The notes below the pieces were generated by a model. That model did not search any database and had not been told where the DNA came from. It worked only from the letters and a program-made list of their open reading frames with translations. From the IMG/VR virus record IMGVR_UViG_3300037340_000075, positions 1-32,748 of that record: a DNA stretch of 32,748 nucleotides. One strand, written 5' to 3'. This DNA is from a virus. The position numbers and the translations under genes are program-made. Of the stretch, positions 5,642-14,516 are shown piece by piece (position 1 is the first letter of the stretch; every line of letters starts with the position of its first letter).

Positions 5642-8413
5642 ATGTTTGGCGCTAACTACTTTGCCAAAGTCTATTTTGGACAAGGTTATTATCCTGGTAT
5701 TCAATTTGACGCTAAATCTAACTCTGGGTATCAGGCAGCTTCATCGGATTATACTTGGACTCATGTTACTGGAGTTGGCGCTAGTCAAGTTTTAATTGTT
5801 AGTGTTGGGCTTCTTAGTGTAGCTAATAGTGTTACAAGTGTTACATATAATGGGACTAACCTAACTAAAGTTCGCTCAGATGTTAGTGCTTCAACGACTG
5901 TAAGAACTGAGATTTGGTATTTGGATGCTCCGACTCAAGGCTCACATACAGTTGAAGTAAAGCTTACTACTGCATCTGTGAGTGGAGCGGTTGCTTCTTC
6001 ATATAATAACGTAGATCAAGTAACTACTATTGATGCTCAGAATGGCGGTACGGCTGTTACTGGCGCTGGAGGCGGTTCAAGCTCCATCAATGCTACTACG
6101 TTGGCGAATGGAGATTATGCCGTAGACGCTATAGCGACTCCTGATACTTCAATAAATGCAGCCAATCCTCCTCAAACCGAAACAGGGAATATAACTGGCG
6201 CTGTAGGTAGTGTTGGACAATCTTTACAGGTTCCTAATGTTATCGGTGGAGTAGCAGTAACAATGGCATGGAATAATATTGCTGCCGTAACTACTTGGAC
6301 AGCAAGTATGGTACTGTTGCGCCCTGTTGGAGTAGACACGAGTAGCCCGAGCGCCAGTCGAAGTCCTTCTGCCTCTGTTAGCCCAAGCTCATCAGTTTCC
6401 AGCAGCCAAAGTCCATCAGCTAGTCGAAGTCCTTCTGCCTCTGTTAGCCCAAGCTCATCAGTTTCCAGCAGCCAAAGTCCATCAGCTAGTCGAAGTCCTT
6501 CTGCTTCGCTTAGCCCGTCTAGCTCATCTAGTTCTTCACAAAGCCCAAGTGCTTCGGTTTCACCTTCTGCTAGTTTAAGCCCAAGTTCTTCGGCTTCTAG
6601 CAGTCAGAGTCCCAGTGCCAGCTTGAGTCCTAGTTCGAGTATTTCTTCATCTGTTAGTCCTAGTGCTTCACAGAGCCCATCAGCCAGCATTTCGCCTTCG
6701 TCAAGCATTAGCTCAAGTGTCAGCCCTTCAGCCTCATTGAGCCCAAGTTCATCAGCCTCTAGTAGTGAGAGCCCGAGTTCTAGTTTATCTCCTTCTGCCA
6801 GTGTTAGCCCTTCACCTTCTATTAGTCCAAGTTCATCTTATAGCCCGAGCGCTAGTTATTCACCTAGCGCTAGTGTGTCTCCAAGTAGTAGCTTATCACC
6901 AAGTTCAAGTCCAAGTCCGTCGGCTGGAGGGGTTTCGCCCTCAGCCAGCCAGAGTCCGTCAGCTTCTTTAAGTCCTTCGGTATCATTGAGTCCTAGTTCG
7001 AGTATAAGTTCATCTATCTCACCGTCTGCTTCACAGAGCCCAAGTTCATCAATATCTTCAAGTATCTCACCTTCGGCAAGCTTATCTCCAAGCGCCAGTG
7101 TCAGTCCTTCTAGCTCGAGTAGTTCTAGTAAAAGTCCAAGTGCTTCACTAAGCCCTAGCTCGAGTATATCTTCCTCAGTTAGTCCATCTGCTTCTTTAAG
7201 CCCGTCATCATCAATTAGTTCGTCAGTCTCTCCAAGCGCCTCTTTATCTCCGAGTAGTTCGTCATCATCTTCTGAGTCTCCATCAGCTAGCTTGAGTCCT
7301 AGTTCTTCGATTAGTTCGAGTATAAGTCCGAGTGCCAGTATGTCTCCAAGTAGCTCAATCTCGTCTAGTATCAGTCCTAGCGCTAGTTTAAGCCCGAGTT
7401 CAAGTATTAGTTCGTCAATCAGCCCAAGTGCTTCATTGAGTCCGAGTAGTTCGATTTCTTCTAGCATTTCACCTTCAGCCAGTCTATCTCCCAGTTCTAG
7501 TATTTCTTCTTCGATTTCGCCTTCAGCTTCGCTTAGTCCCAGTGCATCACTCAGCCCAAGTAGCTCAATATCTTCTAGTATTAGCCCGAGTGCTTCTATT
7601 AGTCCAAGTAGTTCTGCTTCAAGCAGTCAAAGCCCTAGTGCCAGCTTAAGTCCTTCAGCTTCGGTCAGTCCATCGGCATCTGTTAGCCCGAGTAGTTCGC
7701 AATCTCCAAGTACAAGCTTAAGTCCGTCAGCTAGTGTTAGCCCGAGCTCATCAGTTTCCAGTAGTTACAGTCCAAGTGCTTCTATATCTCCATCAGCTAG
7801 CTTGAGCCCAAGCACATCATCATCGCCAAGTCTTTCACCGTCAGCCAGTACTTCACCAAGTTCTAGTGAAAGCCCGAGTGCTAGTATGAGCCCTTCTGCT
7901 TCGCGTTCGCCGAGTTCGAGTGCCAGTGCGTCACAGAGCCCGAGTGCCAGTTATAGCCCGTCAGCTAGTGTTAGCCCGAGTGCCAGTCGAAGTCCATCAG
8001 CTTCAGTTAGTCCGAGTTCGAGTGCCAGCTCATCTTATTCACCAAGTGCCTCTCTTAGCCCCAGCGCCTCGCGTTCGCCGAGTAGTAGTGCTTCAGCTTC
8101 AGGTAGCCCCAGCGCCTCTGTTAGCCCAAGTGCTAGCTACAGCCCTTCATCATCTGTATCGTCCTCAATCTCACCTTCGGCTTCTGTAAGTCCAAGCGCT
8201 TCCCAGAGTCCGTCAGCTAGTTACAGCCCCAGCGCCTCTGTTAGCCCAAGTAGTTCAGTTTCTAGTAGTGTTAGCCCATCAGCCAGTATCTCACCCTCCA
8301 GTTCGCCATCGCCAAGTCTGGCAGTTGAGCCGATAGAAGGACAGCCAACTAACACTCCTAAAATGATACTGCGTATAGACAATGGGCTTGATGTAGTAGA
8401 CTTATATTATTAG
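5642..8413 (+). CDS. Giant Ser/Pro/Ala-repeat (mucin-like) virion surface protein
   Basis: A 923-residue protein. Residues ~15-230 form a predicted beta-sandwich domain ([10 protein letters not shown]...[12 protein letters not shown]...[18 protein letters not shown]), a type common in phage and environmental bacterial surface proteins. Residues ~234-893 are almost entirely SPSASx hexads, with x being R, V, L, Q, I, Y, E, K, M, G or T, broken by SSSx tetrads. The last ~30 residues are non-repetitive ([16 protein letters not shown]). There is no signal peptide, LPXTG anchor or membrane helix, so it is a virion rather than a cell-wall protein. The AGGAG at 5632-5636 sets the start. The density of Ser and Pro is what O-glycosylated stalks look like, and the glycosyltransferase operon lies just upstream. 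Glycosylation itself is inferred. A fibre or head-fibre stalk is the alternative to a decoy coat. Confidence 0.75.
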   Translation: MFGANYFAKVYFGQGYYPGIQFDAKSNSGYQAASSDYTWTHVTGVGASQVLIVSVGLLSVANSVTSVTYNGTNLTKVRSDVSASTTVRTEIWYLDAPTQGSHTVEVKLTTASVSGAVASSYNNVDQVTTIDAQNGGTAVTGAGGGSSSINATTLANGDYAVDAIATPDTSINAANPPQTETGNITGAVGSVGQSLQVPNVIGGVAVTMAWNNIAAVTTWTASMVLLRPVGVDTSSPSASRSPSASVSPSSSVSSSQSPSASRSPSASVSPSSSVSSSQSPSASRSPSASLSPSSSSSSSQSPSASVSPSASLSPSSSASSSQSPSASLSPSSSISSSVSPSASQSPSASISPSSSISSSVSPSASLSPSSSASSSESPSSSLSPSASVSPSPSISPSSSYSPSASYSPSASVSPSSSLSPSSSPSPSAGGVSPSASQSPSASLSPSVSLSPSSSISSSISPSASQSPSSSISSSISPSASLSPSASVSPSSSSSSSKSPSASLSPSSSISSSVSPSASLSPSSSISSSVSPSASLSPSSSSSSSESPSASLSPSSSISSSISPSASMSPSSSISSSISPSASLSPSSSISSSISPSASLSPSSSISSSISPSASLSPSSSISSSISPSASLSPSASLSPSSSISSSISPSASISPSSSASSSQSPSASLSPSASVSPSASVSPSSSQSPSTSLSPSASVSPSSSVSSSYSPSASISPSASLSPSTSSSPSLSPSASTSPSSSESPSASMSPSASRSPSSSASASQSPSASYSPSASVSPSASRSPSASVSPSSSASSSYSPSASLSPSASRSPSSSASASGSPSASVSPSASYSPSSSVSSSISPSASVSPSASQSPSASYSPSASVSPSSSVSSSVSPSASISPSSSPSPSLAVEPIEGQPTNTPKMILRIDNGLDVVDLYY
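6341..8320 (+). repeat. Ser-Pro-Ser-Ala-Ser coding repeat array
   Basis: About 1980 bp encode ~660 residues of SPSASx/SPSSSx hexads with SSSx tetrads between. The protein repeat is very regular, but Ser is written with a mixture of AGT, AGC, TCT, TCA, TCG and TCC, so neighbouring units seldom match at DNA level. Long antisense open frames inside it (for example 6856-7467 on the minus strand) are by-products of this composition. Confidence 0.95.
6356..6487 (+). repeat. Perfect 66-bp tandem duplication within the Ser array
   Basis: The 66-bp unit at 6356-6421 is repeated without a change at 6422-6487, and a third partial copy starts at 6488 before diverging at the Ser codons. Each unit encodes 22 residues (three hexads plus one tetrad). 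This marks a recent expansion at the N-terminal edge of the array. Confidence 0.9.
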
Positions 8414-8415
8414 AT

Positions 8416-9921
8416 ATGGAATACGAATTATTTGAAAAACAAGATGCTTTCGTTTTTGATGACCATAGATTTGGTGGTTATGGCGGTGGGTTCGGTAACG
8501 GTAAGACTCTAGCCGGAGCGATTAAAACTTATAACCATTGCATGCAGAAAGATGCCTTTTTCCTGATTGGTCGTCGCCATGCTACTGATTTATCTGATTC
8601 TACCCAGCGAGACTTTCTTAATCTTTTCGGGCAGATGGGCAAGTTTTCACCTAAAAACGGTTCGTTTAAGTTCTATAAAGACGGTGTGCAGTTCTCGGAA
8701 GTGATCTTCCGTCATTTAGACGATTTGCAGTCTTTAACCAACATGAACTTATCTGGTTTCTGGATTGACCAAGCCGAGGAAGTTTCTGAGGAAGTTTTTG
8801 ACTTTTTGGTAGGGCGTATTCGCCGTCCGGTACACAGGCGCGAGGGCTTTATTACCTATAACCCGAACGGGCATGACTGGATATGGCGACGTTTCTTAAA
8901 GAAGATCGGCAAAGACGGTAAGGTTTTACCTAATGCCAGTGATTTCTTCGCAGTTACAGCTTCGACCTTAGAGAATAGGCAGAACTTACCGGAAGATTAC
9001 GTTAAGGGTCTATTGTCTATGCCGAAAGAGTGGGTCAAGCGTTTCGTGGAAGGTTCGCATGATGTTTTCGCCGGACAGATATTTGATGAGTTTAATCCGC
9101 ATCTTCACGTTTTACCGCAACCGTTTCAGATTCCTAATACTTGGGAACGTTTTAGAATGATAGATCATGGTCAGAATAACCCGACAGCTTGCTTATGGGG
9201 AGCTGTAGACTTTGACGGCAATATTTTTATCTACCAAGAGTATTATCGAGAGAAAGATGTGGTTTCGCACCACGTCAAGCTTATAAATGAGATGAGTAAA
9301 ATCCGAACCACAACCGGTGATACCCTGCTTGACACTTATGCTTATACGGTTATCGACCCCTCGACTCATGCTAAAACACTAGAGAAAGACGGTTATCGGT
9401 TCAGTGTGGCTGATGAATATGCTGATGCTGGGATTAACACTATTGCTGCCCAGAATGATGTCATTGCTGGTATTAACCGAGTTAAAGAATATCTGACTAT
9501 CAATCCAACACGCTTTCATGCTTTCTTGCGCGACCCTGACGGTGAACCTTTGATGGGTGCGCCTCGCCTGTATATCTTTCCGCAATGCGAGAATCTAATT
9601 GAGGAGATTGGACAGTATAAGTGGAAAGCTTATAGTGGCATGCAACTTGGTAATCCAGATCGGGATGAGATTAAAGAAGCGCCAGTTAAGCGTAAAGACC
9701 ATGCTGTAGATGCTTTGCGTTACGGCATTATGTCCAGACCGCAGTCGCCGTTTCATGCTGCTCAAACTGAACCTTGGGTTTTCCAGCACCCTATTGAGTT
9801 AGCCCGTCGAGCTGCAAAGTTAGGTATGACACCAGATGAATTTCGGGAAGGACGCTTTAGCCGAACTTCAATCCGACATAGTGAGTCTGGTATTAAACAC
9901 AGTGAAGGTTTGAAGAAATAG
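8416..9921 (+). CDS. terL: Terminase large subunit
   Basis: A 501-residue DNA-packaging motor. The N-terminal ATPase shows Walker A GGFGNGKT at about residues 25-32 and Walker B LSGFWIDQAEEV at about 113-124, followed by the coupling-type FITYNPNGHDWIW segment. The C-terminal RNase H-like nuclease starts at MIDHGQNNPTA (first Asp), continues with VIDPSTHAKT (second acidic residue) and ends with the RKDHAVDALRYG block that carries the last metal ligand. The length is normal for the family. It starts 2 nt after the Ser-rich gene stop and has no strong ribosome site of its own, so it may be translationally coupled. No small terminase was recognised next to it. Confidence 0.93.
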   Translation: MEYELFEKQDAFVFDDHRFGGYGGGFGNGKTLAGAIKTYNHCMQKDAFFLIGRRHATDLSDSTQRDFLNLFGQMGKFSPKNGSFKFYKDGVQFSEVIFRHLDDLQSLTNMNLSGFWIDQAEEVSEEVFDFLVGRIRRPVHRREGFITYNPNGHDWIWRRFLKKIGKDGKVLPNASDFFAVTASTLENRQNLPEDYVKGLLSMPKEWVKRFVEGSHDVFAGQIFDEFNPHLHVLPQPFQIPNTWERFRMIDHGQNNPTACLWGAVDFDGNIFIYQEYYREKDVVSHHVKLINEMSKIRTTTGDTLLDTYAYTVIDPSTHAKTLEKDGYRFSVADEYADAGINTIAAQNDVIAGINRVKEYLTINPTRFHAFLRDPDGEPLMGAPRLYIFPQCENLIEEIGQYKWKAYSGMQLGNPDRDEIKEAPVKRKDHAVDALRYGIMSRPQSPFHAAQTEPWVFQHPIELARRAAKLGMTPDEFREGRFSRTSIRHSESGIKHSEGLKK

Positions 9922-9922
9922 T

Positions 9923-9941
9923 GATATTATAGTGCTAGAGG
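9923..9941 (+). promoter_or_regulatory. Possible extended -10 promoter with a very short leader
   Basis: TATTAT at 9925-9930 stands close behind a TG at 9922-9923, giving a TGA-TATTAT-like extended -10. The predicted start of transcription, about 7 nt downstream, coincides with the Shine-Dalgarno AGAGG at 9937-9941. The same layout recurs at 15977-15997. It overlaps the terL stop region. Confidence 0.4.
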
Positions 9942-9946
9942 TAAGC

Positions 9947-10261
9947 ATGGCTGAATCATCTTTTATAGACCCGAACAGAGTCAAGAAGCTTAATGATAAA
10001 GTTTATGAGCGTGGTTCAGTTGACCGCGAACATCTACTGGAATTTTTAGAAAACATCAAGACTAATGATGGTAAAACTATTATTGCTGAAGTTAAAGCTT
10101 GGCTGACGATACTCCATAATGACCCAAAGTATGACAAGGTTCATTTTCCGCAAGGAGATATTGACTCGGTTATTTCCGACCTTGATTCTTACGGACATGT
10201 ATCGACTCAAACGATTCTGGAATTTAAGCAAGAACATTCTAAGGTTGTACCAGCGTCATGA
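9947..10261 (+). CDS. Hypothetical phage protein between terminase and portal
   Basis: A 104-residue soluble, charged protein (MAESSFIDPNRVKKLNDKV), mostly helical in appearance, with no recognised motif. The ATG at 9947 is chosen over an in-frame GTG at 9932 because AGAGG at 9937-9941 is correctly spaced for it. Its place after terL and before the portal makes a packaging or head role possible. A small terminase is conceivable, but no helix-turn-helix is obvious. Its stop overlaps the next ATG (ATGA). Confidence 0.75.
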   Translation: MAESSFIDPNRVKKLNDKVYERGSVDREHLLEFLENIKTNDGKTIIAEVKAWLTILHNDPKYDKVHFPQGDIDSVISDLDSYGHVSTQTILEFKQEHSKVVPAS

Positions 10262-10542
10262 TTATATTTTTACTTACTATTATCGCTGTTGAATTGACTG
10301 GAGCTTGTGTGTGGGCAGCCCTGCAATGGCATAAGATAGATGCTTACTTAACTTGGAATACTCGTTATGAGAGTCTGGATTATGAGCGAGAGATTACTAC
10401 ACCGAAGCTAAAGAAGCCAAAAGCTGAACCCAGTATAACCACCAAAAACGGTAAAACTATTGTGCCGACAGACGATTTAGTGGATTTAAGTGATTTAGAT
10501 TTTGAAACGGCAGTTAAAGCCGTAGAAGAATTAGGTACATAA
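10258..10542 (+). CDS. Small membrane-anchored protein, unknown
   Basis: A 94-residue protein with an N-terminal hydrophobic helix (IIFLLTIIAVELTGACVWAAL, about residues 2-22), then a polar tail with a Lys/Pro stretch (TPKLKKPKAEP) and an acidic end (DDLVDLSDLDFETA). It could be an N-terminally anchored cytoplasmic-tail protein; no family is recognised. It is coupled to both neighbours, by ATGA at its start and TAATG into the portal gene at its end. Confidence 0.7.
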   Translation: MIIFLLTIIAVELTGACVWAALQWHKIDAYLTWNTRYESLDYEREITTPKLKKPKAEPSITTKNGKTIVPTDDLVDLSDLDFETAVKAVEELGT

Positions 10543-13103
10543 TGGCTGCTGAGGATACCAAGTTACAGATTCAAAATGATACTGCCGACCAGCAAGCTAT
10601 TGATGAGACTAATAAGATTTGGGAATACCAGAAACAAGCTCGTCGGCGTGATGAGTTTGAGTGGTTCACTAACGACGTTTACTACAACAACAATCAGTAT
10701 TACAAATACAATACTGGTACTCGACGAGTTCAAAATGTCTCGGCTGAGGCAATGAATGACCGCGTAGTTATCAATAAGGTTAAGCAACAGGTTCGCGGGA
10801 TTGTAAACTTTTTAAATGCTGAACATCCGGACATCGGTATTCGTCCTGGCGACCAAGCTGATGATGCTTATTTGCGAGCCAAGAAGAACAAGAACCTAGC
10901 AGACTACTGGTATCGTCATCTAAAGATGAACAAAATGGCTAAGAAGGTTTCGTTAGATGGCGCTAAATACGGTTTAGGCTGGGCAAAAGTGCTTTGGAAT
11001 AATGACGCTCTAGCACCGACCAGACCGTTTATGGATAATGAAGGTAACGAAAAAGCCGAAACTTACGGTGAGTTATTAGTAGAGCGTTGCGACCCATTTG
11101 AAGTTTATCCCGACCCGATGGCACAGAATATCTCAGATATGCGCTACATTACTCATGCGCCAGTCCGGACGATTGCCGAGCTGAAAGCTAACCCGCTGTA
11201 TAAAAACCAAGACCAGATTACGCCCGATACTCGTTTAGCAGCTTCGTTATTTAAGCAAGCCGAGCTAAGACTGGCTATCTCTAATGCTAATACTTATCAA
11301 CTGGGACAGTCTAATGACATGGACACCGTTGTAGTCTTAGAGGTCTTTCGTAAGATTTACGATAAAGAAGCTAAGAAATGGGACATCTGGGTTACTACCC
11401 GAACTGAAGGCGGAGTTTTGCTTAGGAACGAGAAGTGGATTTTAGACTGTTATCCGTTCGAATGTTTCCAGACAGATATTGCCGGTAGGCTAACCGACTC
11501 TAAGGGAGTTATCCATGACATCAAAGAGCCTAACCGAGCTTTGAACGAGATGGTTTCTCAGGTTCACGAATCAGCTAAGATTATGGGCAAGCTTAACTGG
11601 CTGTTACCTCGAGGTTCTAATGTCAATGTTATAAACGACACCACCGGACAGTTCATTGAATATGATGTAACGCCTGGCGGTGCGCCGAAACAAGCTGAAG
11701 CTATCAACTTACCGGTATATATAATGCAGCATATCCAGCAACTTGTAGCCTTTATGGAAGATATTTCCGGTATGCATGCTTCATTTAACGGTAAAGCGCC
11801 GTTTGCTCAAGCCTCTGGCGATTTGGTAGAAACGCTGTCAGCGGGCGACCAGAACAACCTGACTATGCTTCGGGATAACTATGATGACTTCTTTGTAGCT
11901 TTGTTTAAGTTAATGTTTAAAACCGCTAAGGTTAATATCCAAGTTACCAAGACTTTCCCAACTATGAGCAATAACGAGTTTGGTGAGCAACGCTGGGACG
12001 AGATTAAGCCAAACGAGATTTCGACTAATGATGATGTGGCTATCTCTACAGGTACAGCGATGCCTTACTCGATTGCCGACAAGCAACAGATGTACATGAA
12101 TCTCTGGAAAGAAAAAGCTATTACTGACCCAGATGTGTTATTCAGGCTTCTGGAAATGCCGGATATTGATGCAGCGATGGGTGATGACGAAGCAGATATT
12201 GAACGTCAGCTTAATGAAATCCGTCAGATCATTAAAGGTAAAGTACCTGATCTTCCGGAAATCTTCGAGAATCACGCTGTCCATATTTCCACTATAGATA
12301 AGTTCGGTAAAGGTGATGGCTGGACTAAGTTGAGCCCTACCCAGAAACAGAACTTACGCGACCATCGCGCTAAACATATTGAGTTCTCGATTCAGTTAGC
12401 CCAGATTCAGTCAGCTCTAAATGTTGAACCAATCAAGCGTTCTGAAACCCTGATGATTCGACCTACTTCACTTAATGAGGTTTCCCCAATCGAGCGTACT
12501 CAATTCTGGCAGAAGTTTGGAGTCCAATCTGATGCTGCTGAAATTCAACTGCGAGGCGGTCTATATATTCAAGACCCAGCTCAAGCTGAAATGCAAGCCA
12601 TGAACGAAGATATTGAAATGATGGATATGCGGGCGGTGCAAGTATCGTGGGGAGATAACCATATTGTTCATCTGGAAACCCACAGTCCAGTACTTGACCA
12701 ATTACTACAAGCTCAAAAAACTGGACAGCCAGTTTCAGATACAGTTATTCAACTGGTACAGGGACATATTAAAGACCACATTCAAGCTATGGAAGCTATT
12801 CAGAGCGCACCAGGACTTGTACCGAACGACCAAATCAGTATGCCTAACCAGCCTAATCTAAGAGATACTGGTCCGCCAGGGCAAATGCCTCAAGCTGGCA
12901 CACAGCCTCAAGGCAAGACTTCTGGTCCGCCAGGCAAGAGTAATCAGCAAGCTCCGATGCAGCAACCGAAACAGGCACAAGATGAGGTAGCACCAGTTAC
13001 TAAACCGCTTAAAAAGGTTGCGCCTAAAGGCAAATTGGTGCAGAATAAAACTGTAAAGCCTAAAGGCTCAATTAAACTAGGAGGAAAGAACAATGCCAGC
13101 TAA
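10542..13103 (+). CDS. Portal protein, P22-like podovirus type
   Basis: An 853-residue portal, forming the dodecameric DNA gate at the capsid vertex. The N-terminal part (NEWF-like FEWFTNDVYYNNNQYY, then VINKVKQQVRGIVNFLNAEHPDIGIRPG) and the central CDPFEVYPDP...DMRYI and PFECFQTDIAGRLTDSKG blocks are characteristic of P22-type portals, which are long (P22 itself ~725 residues). The region LVETLSAGDQNNLTMLRDNYDD fits the portal crown-core helix area. The C-terminal ~130 residues are a Pro/Gln/Lys-rich low-complexity barrel-like tail (GPPGQMPQAG...KPLKKVAPKGK). The start overlaps the previous stop as TAATG. Confidence 0.9.
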   Translation: MAAEDTKLQIQNDTADQQAIDETNKIWEYQKQARRRDEFEWFTNDVYYNNNQYYKYNTGTRRVQNVSAEAMNDRVVINKVKQQVRGIVNFLNAEHPDIGIRPGDQADDAYLRAKKNKNLADYWYRHLKMNKMAKKVSLDGAKYGLGWAKVLWNNDALAPTRPFMDNEGNEKAETYGELLVERCDPFEVYPDPMAQNISDMRYITHAPVRTIAELKANPLYKNQDQITPDTRLAASLFKQAELRLAISNANTYQLGQSNDMDTVVVLEVFRKIYDKEAKKWDIWVTTRTEGGVLLRNEKWILDCYPFECFQTDIAGRLTDSKGVIHDIKEPNRALNEMVSQVHESAKIMGKLNWLLPRGSNVNVINDTTGQFIEYDVTPGGAPKQAEAINLPVYIMQHIQQLVAFMEDISGMHASFNGKAPFAQASGDLVETLSAGDQNNLTMLRDNYDDFFVALFKLMFKTAKVNIQVTKTFPTMSNNEFGEQRWDEIKPNEISTNDDVAISTGTAMPYSIADKQQMYMNLWKEKAITDPDVLFRLLEMPDIDAAMGDDEADIERQLNEIRQIIKGKVPDLPEIFENHAVHISTIDKFGKGDGWTKLSPTQKQNLRDHRAKHIEFSIQLAQIQSALNVEPIKRSETLMIRPTSLNEVSPIERTQFWQKFGVQSDAAEIQLRGGLYIQDPAQAEMQAMNEDIEMMDMRAVQVSWGDNHIVHLETHSPVLDQLLQAQKTGQPVSDTVIQLVQGHIKDHIQAMEAIQSAPGLVPNDQISMPNQPNLRDTGPPGQMPQAGTQPQGKTSGPPGKSNQQAPMQQPKQAQDEVAPVTKPLKKVAPKGKLVQNKTVKPKGSIKLGGKNNAS

Positions 13104-13362
13104 AAAAGAAGCAACCGTTCAACCTTTAGATAGTGTCGACCAAGCTCCAGCCGAGCCAGTTACAGGCGCTACTATGAAGTGTTGGAACTGTGCAAACCAG
13201 GGAACTAAAAGTCGACTTGATAGTGAAGGGGTTTGTCCAACCTGTGGTTTTGATATCAAGACAGTATATAACGGAGACATAGAAACTGTTAGGGCTCAAA
13301 TACGCAAAGATAAAGAAGCGTCAAATCTAGCCAAGCTTCAACAAAGTTTCCAGAAAGGATAA
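13093..13362 (+). CDS. Small zinc-ribbon protein
   Basis: An 89-residue protein with two Cys pairs (CWNC and, 19 residues on, CPTC), a classical four-Cys zinc ribbon, between a Pro/Ala-rich N terminus and a helical basic C terminus. It begins inside the last codons of the portal gene and has a strong AGGAGG at 13080-13085. The role is unknown; it is one of several tiny zinc-binding proteins in this phage. Confidence 0.8.
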   Translation: MPAKKEATVQPLDSVDQAPAEPVTGATMKCWNCANQGTKSRLDSEGVCPTCGFDIKTVYNGDIETVRAQIRKDKEASNLAKLQQSFQKG

Positions 13363-13365
13363 TCT

Positions 13366-13647
13366 ATGACAACTCCATCAACTCCAATTCGTAAAAGTGC
13401 AGACGTAGAAACTAACTCTGCTGGTCAAGTTAAGGGCGGTAATAACGCCAACTCACCAGCTCGTCAGAGTGCTGCACCGTTCGGTTCAGTAGATAAATCA
13501 GTCTACAAGCGTCCATCGGTCGGGATAACTCCTGGCGGTGTACCTGTCAATGACGATGATGCCGGTAAAGGTACTGGCAATGTTCGTTCTGGTGATAGTT
13601 CAGGTGGTATTAAAGCTTGGGAAGCCCGCAAAGATGGCGCAGACTGA
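13366..13647 (+). CDS. Hypothetical low-complexity protein
   Basis: A 93-residue protein rich in Gly, Ser, Asn and Asp, without predicted hydrophobic segments (for example SVGITPGGVPVNDDDAGKG). It looks disordered. It follows the zinc-ribbon gene by 3 nt, with AAAGGATAA as ribosome site, and precedes the scaffold promoter. It is possibly a minor head protein; no family is recognised. Confidence 0.7.
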   Translation: MTTPSTPIRKSADVETNSAGQVKGGNNANSPARQSAAPFGSVDKSVYKRPSVGITPGGVPVNDDDAGKGTGNVRSGDSSGGIKAWEARKDGAD

Positions 13648-13648
13648 G

Positions 13649-13677
13649 TTGACTACCCGTTAATTCTAGTGTATATA
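13649..13677 (+). promoter_or_regulatory. Sigma70-type promoter upstream of the scaffold
   Basis: TTGACT at 13649-13654 and TATATA at 13672-13677 are separated by 17 nt. The transcript would start near 13684, inside the 80-bp gap before the scaffold gene. A small GAGGG/CCCTC hairpin (13694-13706) lies in its leader. Confidence 0.55.
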
Positions 13678-13727
13678 TTAAATTGTTAATTATTGAGGGC
13701 ATCCCTCGTTAAAAAATGGAGGTCGTT

Positions 13728-14444
13728 ATGGCTGAAGAAGCTACAACAACCGGCGATAGTGCTACCCCGCCAGTAGCAGCAACTCCAGTTGCTACCCCGC
13801 CAGTGGAAACCCCACCGGCAACTCCACCAACTACACCAAGCGGGAGTGAACCCGAAAACAACACTGGTGATGACGCACCGGCAACGGTTCCGTCAGATAG
13901 ATTGAGAGAGGAAACTGAGAAACGTAGGAAAGTCGAGGAAGAAAACGAACGCTTACAGCAGGAGTTAGATGCCTCAAAGCAGACTACGACAACTCAGGAT
14001 GATGTCGAGCTTGAACCTGACACTGAGAAACTTTTAGATTCTTATGTCAAGAAGCATGGCTTCGTCAGTCAGAAAGAGTTAGAAGCTGAACGGCTTAACA
14101 TCCAAGTTCAGCAGGATATTAAGGAATTAACATCCACTCCGCCTGATACCGGCATACCATTCAACTACAAAGATGTTATGGATTTTGCCAAAGATAACAA
14201 TTTGCCTATAACTTCCAGAGCAGCCTTACAGGCAGCTTATCGGGAGCTGAATCACGACAAGATTGTTGAAGCTGAACGCCAGAGAGCTATAGACGGCTAT
14301 AAGAAAGCCGGTAGCAGTGGTGCGGAACAGCCAGGTTCTAGTGGGGCTACAGAGCCTTCAGAGCCGGAGATTGATCCGAAGATTAGCGGTAAGGAACGGA
14401 CGCGAGAGCGAATCCGTTTAGCTAAACAGAAACTCAATCTTTAG
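13728..14444 (+). CDS. Capsid scaffolding protein (putative)
   Basis: A 238-residue acidic protein immediately upstream of the capsid gene, the standard place for a scaffold. Residues 1-45 are Pro/Thr/Ala-rich and disordered. Residues ~55-90 are a charged coiled coil (RLREETEKRRKVEEENERL). The C terminus is a short basic helix (SGKERTRERIRLAKQKLNL), as in scaffolds that bind coat through a C-terminal helix-turn-helix. The ATG at 13728 is preferred to the one at 13716 because GGAGG at 13717-13721 serves it. It is separated from the capsid gene by a terminator. Confidence 0.75.
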   Translation: MAEEATTTGDSATPPVAATPVATPPVETPPATPPTTPSGSEPENNTGDDAPATVPSDRLREETEKRRKVEEENERLQQELDASKQTTTTQDDVELEPDTEKLLDSYVKKHGFVSQKELEAERLNIQVQQDIKELTSTPPDTGIPFNYKDVMDFAKDNNLPITSRAALQAAYRELNHDKIVEAERQRAIDGYKKAGSSGAEQPGSSGATEPSEPEIDPKISGKERTRERIRLAKQKLNL

Positions 14445-14466
14445 TAATTTTTTGTAATAAATATGG

Positions 14467-14496
14467 ACGGTGAACCTTTCGGGGTTTGCCGTTTTT
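14467..14496 (+). terminator. Rho-independent terminator between scaffold and capsid
   Basis: A 10-bp stem (ACGGTGAACC with GGTTTGCCGT, two G-T wobbles) closes a TTTCGG loop and is followed by five Ts. It ends about 20 nt before the capsid ATG, so either readthrough or a start very close to the gene must supply capsid mRNA. Confidence 0.75.
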
Positions 14497-14516
14497 AATT
14501 GAGAGGATTTAATATT

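Noticed and set aside
6856-7467. 203-codon open frame on the minus strand
   Set aside because: A shadow of the Ser array: repetitive Leu/Glu/Asp product caused by the sense-strand composition.
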